Part shown: positions 57,433 through 64,000 of the stretch, one piece after another
Numbering within the stretch: position 1 is the first letter of the stretch
Layout of the letters: every line of letters starts with the position of its first letter
From: Zanthoxylum bungeanum
Lineage: Eukaryota; Streptophyta; Magnoliopsida; Sapindales; Rutaceae
NCBI GenBank assembly: GCA_019454045.1
Contig: SKCR01023789.1
Span: forward strand, 124,001-188,000
Direction of reading: 5' to 3'
Length of the DNA stretch: 64,000 bases
Program-made: the position numbers and the translations under genes
The notes under the pieces: model-generated
Database searches by the model: none
What the model was told of the DNA's origin: nothing
The model's input: the letters and a program-made list of their open reading frames with translations, nothing else

Positions 57433-60400
57433 CATTCTCTCACGAAAACAGAGATTGGGAGATTACGAGACAGTAGCAGTGACAGAAGAATGTAGCGCCA
57501 TCATTCAGAGGAAACTTCCCCTGAAATTGAAAGATCCTGGCAGTTTCACTGTCCCATGCACCATTGGAGAACATTATATCGGTAAGGCTTTATGTGATTT
57601 AGGTACAAGTGTTAATTTGATGCATTTTTCTATTTACAGGAAATTGTAAATTGGAAAAGTAATGCCTACCTCAATCTCTTTGCAACTTGCTGATAGAACG
57701 CTCGCACTTCCGAGAGGAGTGGTTGAAGATGTGTTGGTCAAAGTTGATAAACTCATTCTCCCAGCAGATTTCATCATCCTTGATATGGAAGAAGACAAAG
57801 ATGTTTTTATCATTCTTGGGAGACCATTCTTGGCTACAGGTAGAACTGTGATTGATGTGCAAAAAAGAGAACTAACCATGAAAGTTCAGGACCAAGAAAT
57901 TACCTTAATATTTTCAAAACCATGAAATTTCCGAGTGATGAAAATGAAGAGGAATGTTTCAGAATTGATGTTGTTGATGGCATCATCCAAGATACTGATA
58001 CAATTCCCACAGAAAAACTTGAAGATTGCATCACCAACATGACTGATAGCAAGATAGATGCTGAAATTCTGGAATGTATCAACTATCTGGACAAGCTGTT
58101 CCGCTTCAAATCAGAACCACAAGTCGAAAGCCTGGAACTCCCTAAGAAAGATCGAATCAAGCCCTCAATTGAAGAACCACCGCAGTTGGAGTTGAAGTTA
58201 CTTCCGAACCATCTCAGGTATGCATTCTTGGAAACTCTTCTGAATTACATATAATTATTTATTCTTCGTTAATATTGGAACAGGAAGAAAAATTACTGAG
58301 AGTGTTAGGAGAACACAAGAGAGCCATTGGCTGGACTATAGCAGACATCCGATGTATTTATCTATCATTTTACATGCACAAGATTCTGATAAACGATGAG
58401 TACAAACCCACAGTGGAACATCAATGAAGACTCAATCCAATCATGAAGGAAGTCGTGAAGAAAGAAATTATCAAATGGTTAGATGCTGACATCATTTACT
58501 CCATCTCAGACAGCAGTTGGGTGAGTCCTGTACAGTGTGTGTCGAAGAAAGGAGGAATTACTGTAGTCACAAATAAAAAGAATGAACTGATTCCAACAAG
58601 AACAGTGACTGGATGAAGTGTATGCATGGACTACTAGAAGCTGAACAAAGCAATAATGAAGGACCATTTTCCACTGCCATTCATTGACCAGATGCTGGAC
58701 AGATTAGCGGGACATTAGTTATATTACTTTTTGGATGGATACTCAGGGTACAATCAGATTGCCATAGCCCTAGAAGACCAGAAGAAAACCATATTTACAT
58801 GTCCCTATGGAACTTTTGCTTTCCACAGGATGCCGTTTAGACTATGTAATGCCCCTGCCACATTTCAGCGTTGCATGATGGCTATCTTTTCAGACATGCT
58901 TGAGGAGAGTATGGAGGTATTTATGGATGGATTTTCTATGTTTGGAGACTCTTTCAACCATTGCTTGCAAAATCTGGATAGGTGTTATAAAGGTGTGAAG
59001 ATACAAACCTGATACTCAACTGAGAGAAATGCCATTTCAAGGTGCAGGAAGGCATTTTTCTTGGACATCGGATTTCACAAAAGGGAATCGAGGTAGACAA
59101 AGCAAAGATTGAAACAATTGAAAAATTACCTTCACCAACATCTATCAAAGGTATTCGGAGCTTTCTCGGACATGTAGGTTTTTACAGGAGATTTATCAAA
59201 GACTTTTCCAAGATTGCTAAACCTCTGTGCAATTTTTTAGAGAAAGACGTGTCTTTCAACTTCACCAAAGAATTTCAGGAAGCTTTTGAGAATTCGAAAC
59301 ATAAGCTTATTTTTTCTCCCATCATTGTAGCACCAGACTGGACCCATCCATTTGAGGTAATGTGCGATGCAAGTGATTTTGCTATAGGTGTAGTTTTTGG
59401 GACAACACAAAGCAAAGATTTTCCATGCCATTTACTACTCTAGCAGAACTCTGAATGATGCTAAACTCAACTACACAACCACTGAAAAGAAGTTTCTTGC
59501 AATTGTGTTTACTTTTGACAAATTCCACTCTTATCTACAGGGTCCCAAAGTGGTGGTCTACACATATCATTCAGCAATCAAATATCTGATCGTGAAGAAA
59601 GATGCCAAACCCATATTGATCAGTTGGATACTTTTTCTCCAAGAATTCGATGTGGAGATTCAAGACATGAAATGGACAGAAAATCAAGTGGTAGATCATT
59701 TATCGAGTCTCGAAAATAGTGAAACAGTTGGCAAAGAAATGACAATCAAAGAAACTTTTCTAGATGAACAGTTGTTTGCCATGAAACAGCATGATGTCCC
59801 TTGGAATACTGACTATGTCAACTACATAGTGTTAGGAAAATGACCGTTGGAATGGATAACTCAACAACGGAAGAAATTCTTCAAAGAAGTCAAGCATTAT
59901 GTCTGGGATGAGCCGTACCTGTTCAAACGCTGTGCTGATCAATTACTGAGACGGTGTGTTCCACAGAAGGAGGTCAATAGTGTTTTGCAACACTGTCATT
60001 CCTCACCATATGGCAGACACTTCAACGAGAATAAAACTGCAGTAAAAGTCATACAATCAGATTTGTTCTGGCCCACTCTTTTTAAAGATGCTTATCTATT
60101 TGCTCTTCAATGTGACAAGTACCAGAAAACGGGGAATATTTCAAGGAGAAATGAAGGACCGTTACAAAACATTCTGGAAGTGGAGATATTTGATGTATGA
60201 GGTATTGATTTTATGGGACCCTTTGTTCCATAATTCGGAAACATGTACATACTGGTTGCTGTAGACTATGTCTCCAAATGGGTTGAAACAATTACATTGT
60301 CATCCAATGATTCAAAAGTGGTGATTAAATTCCTTAAAAAGAATATTTTCACTCGCTTCGGAATACATCAGGTAATTATCAGTGATGGTGGTACACATTT

Positions 60401-61050
60401 CTGCAAAAGATACTTCGATGCAATCCTATCAAAATACGGAGTTACTAATAAGGTTACCACTGTCTACCATCCACAGTCAAATGGACAGGTTGAAGTTTCA
60501 AATAGTGAGATAAAAAGAAGAGAGAACTGTTGGATCAACAAGGAGGGACTGGTCTATAAAACTGGATGACGTATTATGGGCCTACCGGACAGCTTACAAG
60601 ACACCCATTGGTATGTCACTATATCGAATGGTGTTTGGGAAAGTGTGCCATCTACTAGTTGAGCTTGAACACAAGGCGTACTGGGCACTGAAGAAATTGA
60701 ATCTTGATCCACAAGCTACAGGAGAGAAAAGACTTCACCAACTCAATGAATTGGAGGAATTTCGCCTACAGGCTTATGAGAATGCCAGATTATACAAGGA
60801 AAAGACCAAGAAATGGCATGACCGAAAAATAGTGCACAGACAATTGGAACCAAGGCAGCAGGTGTTGTTGTTTAATTCAAGGTTGAAATTTTTCCCTAGA
60901 AAGTTGAAATCAAGGTGGTCAGGTCCATTTGTGATCACTCAGGTTTTACCATATGGAGCTGTTGAGTTACTTGATCCCAGCACCAACAAAACATTCAAAG
61001 TTAACAGTCAGCGTGTCAAGTATTATTGGGGAGAATCATTTGAGCGATAA
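57433..61050 (+). pseudogene. Athila-type gypsy pol (protease, RT, RNase H, integrase)
   Basis: Protease: YETVAVTEECSAIIQRKLPL, ALCDLGTSVNLM, LPRGVVEDVLVKVDKLILPA and ILGRPFLATGRTVIDVQK (57433-57910). A linker follows (EEECFRIDVVDGIIQD, 57940-58250). RT: KEIIKWLDADIIYSISDSSW, FLDGYSGYNQIAIA, FHRMPFRLCNAPATFQRCMM (58440-58990); the catalytic YxDD-type motif reads VFMDGFSMFG, so the second Asp is Gly. RNase H: FEVMCDASDFAIG and [20 protein letters not shown]. Integrase: [43 protein letters not shown] and [13 protein letters not shown] (59850-60560), all three acidic residues kept. The end is [15 protein letters not shown]...[15 protein letters not shown]. Stops and frameshifts lie near 57648, 57922, 58255-58440, 58615, 59012, 59440, 59841, 60198 and 60560. 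The 5' part (LTR, primer site, gag) is replaced by a Tekay LTR. Confidence 0.93.
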
Positions 61051-61205
61051 AAAGAAAGTGTCACACTTCCAGATCCAGCCTAATGTTCGGGCAATCACGT
61101 CTAGCTGACGATATTAAACTTAGCGCTAGGTGGGAGGCAACCCAAGCAATTTGTGTATATATTGTGATTTGGTGTGATTTAATTTGGTGTGTTTAATTTT
61201 TGCAG
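61051..61205 (+). promoter_or_regulatory. Intercistronic spacer with splice-acceptor-like site
   Basis: After the pol stop comes a stretch with GTCTAGCTGACGATATTAAA, GCGCTAGGTGGGAGGCAACC, a block I recall from Athila elements at this position. It is followed by TTTAATTTTTGCAG ending at 61205, a good plant 3' splice site 17 bases before the next ATG. This suggests a spliced subgenomic RNA for the following ORF. Confidence 0.5.
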
Positions 61206-61221
61206 GTTAAATCTTTTCAAA

Positions 61222-61749
61222 ATGGAAGAAACTCTCACAAATCTTCACAAGCAATTTCCTTATCTCCCTCAAAAATCTCTGATGAAAGTCTACAAAGCTT
61301 GCTTAGAACAGATGAGACTACTGATGATCAAAGGCATTCCTACTGATATTCATTGGATTATTGAAGCACAGGTCCGATTGGTAGGTGAATCTTCTGACTA
61401 TTTTATTTCACATTGCCTGCCTGGTTTAGGAAGAAGCACCTATGCTAAAAAGAGAATAGCCAAAAGAATGTGTGTTTGTTATAAATGTGCTCGCATGTTT
61501 TGTAATACTCGTTGTCGTTCTTTAGGAATGGTGTCTGATAACCGCGAAGATAAGATTAATTTCATTAGGGATGACTTGAGTAAGGAGTCTTTGCATGACA
61601 TATCTAAAACTCTTGAGACGCACCCCAGTGGATGTGTGTATCACGAGATTCATGTTATATGCACAGTTCCGGAAAGAAAGACAACAATTAAGTCTTGGGA
61701 ATCTGACTCAAAAAGATCATGTTTGCCAATTTATAAGAAAATTGGATGA
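61222..61749 (+). CDS. Cysteine-rich ORF in the env position of the Athila element (unrecognised)
   Basis: I do not recognise this protein. It is 175 residues from the ATG at 61222, which I prefer to the upstream in-frame ATG at 61189 because a splice-acceptor-like site ends at 61205. The first 60 residues are helical and basic/hydrophobic (LPQKSLMKVYKACLEQMRLL). A compact cysteine cluster CVCYKCARMFCNTRC follows (C-x-C-x2-C-x4-C-x3-C, about residues 84-98), then KINFIRDDLSKESLHDI, THPSGCVYHEI and further Cys, ending PIYKKIG. The cluster could bind zinc. Unlike pol next door, the frame is free of stops. In the same frame just after the stop lies a hydrophobic run (LVHIISLCLFLIILICFVI, about 61795-61850) that would make a membrane segment, as env-like ORFs of Athila elements are described as having. 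An env-like relic or an accessory gene are both possible. Confidence 0.6.
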   Translation: MEETLTNLHKQFPYLPQKSLMKVYKACLEQMRLLMIKGIPTDIHWIIEAQVRLVGESSDYFISHCLPGLGRSTYAKKRIAKRMCVCYKCARMFCNTRCRSLGMVSDNREDKINFIRDDLSKESLHDISKTLETHPSGCVYHEIHVICTVPERKTTIKSWESDSKRSCLPIYKKIG

Positions 61750-61844
61750 GAAGCTTGTCCCTGACGCATAGACGTCAATCAAGCCCCTACTTTTCTTGTA
61801 CATATTATATCTCTTTGTCTTTTTCTAATAATTCTGATTTGTTT

Positions 61845-61926
61845 TGTTATTTTCTCCGACAGGATCCAGACCTTTTTGACAATCACGATTTATTTTACTG
61901 TTTAACTAATAATTGTCATTTGGCAG
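61845..61926 (+). promoter_or_regulatory. Two further splice-acceptor-like sites
   Basis: TTTTCTCCGACAG (ending 61862) and GTCATTTGGCAG (ending 61926) follow pyrimidine-rich stretches. Both lie between the Cys-rich ORF and the LOG-like ORF, and either could bring the LOG-like ORF near the 5' end of a spliced RNA. Inference only. Confidence 0.35.
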
Positions 61927-62013
61927 GTACTAGTGCTTTTACTTTCACTCACCCTTTTTAGGTATTATAAATTCAACTCATCATTGCACTTTTGAAGACG
62001 TCCAAAGTAAAAC

Positions 62014-62667
62014 ATGGAAGCCAATTCAAGAAGACGAGTTGAAAACATCTGTGTGTTTTGCGGTACTAGTGGTTGTACTAAACCACAATACATAGAAGCA
62101 GCACATGAATTAGGCCGAGTCTTAGCTGAAAGGAATATGCACTTAGTATACGGCGGAGGCAATCTTGGACTTATGGGGATCATTTCAAAGGTTGTATAGG
62201 AAGGAGGCAGTCAAGTTCCGGGAATCATCCCAAAACCCTTGGCAGAGGCGAATCTAATAGGTCCATCAAATGGAGAGGAACTGATCGTACCGGGAATGTC
62301 CGAGCGACTGGTGGAAATGATTAATCGTGCTGATGCTTTTATTACTTTTCCAGGTGACTTGGGCACATTGGAGGAAATTTTTAAAGTGCTATCTTGGGCG
62401 AACTTGAACATACATCAGAAACTGCTTGGACTATACAATGTTGATGGATTTTATAATTTTCTTTGTGTGTTTCTTGAGGATGCCCCGAGAAATGGGTTCG
62501 TGACAAAACCTCTGAAATAACTCCTCTTTACTGCCAGAATTGCCCTGGATTTGATTGACCAAATCTTAGCTTTTGAACCACAAATTGACCCTATCCTTTC
62601 TAAGATAAAATGGTCTGAGGATAATCGTGGTAAGAGGCGTCGGATTAATCTGGACCTTAACCTTTAA
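62014..62667 (+). pseudogene. LOG-like cytokinin riboside 5'-monophosphate phosphoribohydrolase, intronless, two stops
   Basis: The frame gives 217 residue positions, the usual LOG length. It has ICVFCGTSG (12-20), LVYGGGNLGLMG (44-55), EGGSQVPGIIPKPL, the catalytic Arg in SERLVEM (R98), and the PGGxGTxxE motif as PGDLGTLEE (113-121). Then come SWANLNIHQKLLGLYNVDGF and a C-terminus ending KRRRINLDLNL. LOG enzymes release active cytokinin base from the nucleotide in the cytosol. Lesions are TAG at codon 62 (62197-62199), where relatives have a Gln or His codon, and TAA at codon 169 (62518-62520). Gly115 is Asp, in a residue normally fixed for nucleotide binding. No frameshift occurs over 654 bp and there are no introns, whereas plant LOG genes have several. 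So it came through a processed RNA and was kept in frame until fairly recently. Kozak context AAAACATGGAAG is good. It lies between Athila ORFs and Athila 3' motifs. Confidence 0.92.
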
Positions 62668-63219
62668 TTTTCATTTAGATGTATAATTTCTGCTAACCAT
62701 GTACTATCTTCAAAACTCTTCTTCTACTGTTTAAGACATTGTGGACAATGTCTCATTTAGGTTTGGGGGAGGGAAATAGTTAATAGTATCTTTTTTTTTT
62801 TATGTTGTTAATTTTAGACTAAATTTTTTGAAAAATACAAAAAAAAAATTTACAAAATTTTACAAAAAATCAAAAAAAAAAATATTTTATGTTTTTTGTT
62901 TTTAATTTGATTAATCAAGTGAAATTGGTGAGAGATAGTTGTGTAAGGAGTTTCCACTCCTGATACGTATTTCAAACCTATTTCAGAACAAGTTAATTTT
63001 TGTTTATTTCCTTTTGAATTATTTAATTTGTAAATTCTCCATAAAATTGACTAAAATGGATCTTCATATGCTCAGTTGACAGGTATTATCAACATGCATG
63101 GTAACATACGGACATGAGAAGTAATTGACGAGTTTGTAATATTCAGTGCTATAGTTTAATTGGAGGAAGCATCTAAAAAAGCAATGGGATAAAAAAAAAG
63201 AAAGAAAAAAAGAAGTGAA
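62668..63219 (+). other. Athila 3' noncoding region with purine block
   Basis: GACAATGTCTCATTTAGGTT followed by TGGGGGAGGG (62747-62776) is a block I recall after the last ORF of many Athila elements. It is followed by A-rich sequence (62838-62885) and a region with no ORF. No LTR start is recognised before the window ends. Confidence 0.6.
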
Positions 63220-63224
63220 AAAAA

Positions 63225-63482
63225 ACGTTTGAGATCCGAGTTATTAAGTCCGTAGGGGTGTCTTAACACCTAGTTCCCTAAAGCCAACTGGTTTGGGAGT
63301 CACTGGCCCAAAGCTCGCTACATGAATTGAAGATGTTGCCAAATATATATATATGTATATATATATATATCTGAAGTCTGAGTAATTAAGTCCATAGAGG
63401 TGTCTTAACACCTAGTGCCCTAAAGCCAACTGGTTTAGGAGTCACTGACCCAAAGCTCGCTACATAGATTGAAGATATTGTA
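63225..63482 (+). repeat. Duplicated ~110-bp unit in the Athila 3' region
   Basis: Two copies (about 63230-63341 and 63373-63480) share TTAAGTCC(G/A)TAG.GGTGT, CTTAACACCTAGT.CCCTAA, AGCCAACTGGTTT.GGAGTC and CCAAAGCTCGCTACAT. A TATATA tract separates them (63342-63371). The GGTGTCTTAACACC core is itself an inverted repeat. Confidence 0.88.
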
Positions 63483-64000
63483 TATAAATTAAAAAAAATC
63501 AATCAAAAAAAGAAAAAAAATCATAAAAATTATTCCATTGTTTAAAAAAAGGTGTGGATTCTGATATAACTTTAGGACAATAATATTACTCTCTTTTCAA
63601 CTACCCTTGTGACTATTGTGGTAAAATGAGTTGATTAATATTTTGTTGGCTGTGTATATGGAGAATGGTAAAAATAATCGGAGAATTTACTTATTCGGTA
63701 ATTTAGAAAGAAACAAAACAACTATTGACTTGGGTAAGAAGTTTCACCTGTTTAGTCACTATCTTTTTTATTCTCTTTTCTATTGTCTTTTTGCTTTTGT
63801 GTACATTAGTTTTACTATCTTTTTACTTTTATCAAACGTTTGTGGGTATCGTTGCTGTAAGCCCCCACGAGACTACAACTCGTCCACTAGGGACACCTAG
63901 AGGTTTAAAGGCTTGTTGCATACGCCAAATGAAACCGTGATCCCTACGAAAGTGGCTTAATTTAATTTTAATTATTTTCTGCATTTTAGTTTGTTTTTTT
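63483..64000 (+). other. End of window, Athila 3' region
   Basis: AT-rich, with pyrimidine-rich stretches near 63750-63840 and a less AT-rich segment at 63840-63950 (GCCCCCACGAGACTACAACT). The small ORFs show no family resemblance. The 3' LTR is expected beyond the window. Confidence 0.45.

Overview
This window is nuclear DNA from a flowering plant, most likely a eudicot with a repeat-rich genome. The evidence is AT-rich intergenic DNA, plant LTR-retrotransposon lineages (Ty1/copia; Ty3/gypsy Tat, Tekay/Del and Athila), hAT transposons, tRNA-derived SINEs, and one host gene of a plant-specific ARM-repeat family. I cannot name the species. Nearly everything except about 45.3-48.2 kb is transposable-element sequence of different ages. 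Lineage names come from protein motifs and terminal signals I recognise, not from a database search.

Layout. 1.1-5.6 kb holds two long LTRs of a noncoding (LARD-like) family. 5.76-9.45 kb is a minus-strand copia element with TATAT target duplications and a decayed pol. 9.7-36.9 kb is a nested stack. A minus-strand gypsy remnant is split by a LARD-like element (11336-35144, duplication TCTGG). That element is split by a minus-strand copia element (14252-29288), which is split by a Tat gypsy element (16790-26320, duplication CTTAT). 37.0-38.0 kb has two SINEs. 38.4-44.5 kb has two hAT transposon copies in inverted orientation, one holding a solo LTR (39205-39777, duplication GTGAT). 46018-48033 (minus) is an intact two-exon ARM-repeat gene. 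48899-49663 is a hAT MITE with an 8-bp duplication. 49.9-57.4 kb holds a LINE remnant, a copia-like LTR, and two Tekay-type LTRs in opposite orientation. 57433-64000 is an Athila-type element, cut at its left by a Tekay LTR and running off the window.

Most striking. (1) The Athila element has two extra ORFs after pol. One is an unrecognised cysteine-rich protein in the env position, preceded by a splice-acceptor-like site. The other is an intronless copy of a LONELY GUY (LOG) cytokinin-activating enzyme, one uninterrupted 654-bp frame apart from two stops. (2) Both Tekay LTRs carry four successive hairpins at the same LTR position. Within each array the loop is conserved while the stems change in a base-paired, compensatory way; the loop differs between the two LTRs. 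(3) The copia element and the Tat gypsy element share a roughly 250-bp leader segment in the same sense orientation.

No retroelement here looks autonomous. Most lost a segment running from coding sequence into an LTR, and the Tat integrase and Athila reverse transcriptase have each lost a catalytic Asp. The ARM-repeat gene is the only gene I would expect to make a normal host protein.
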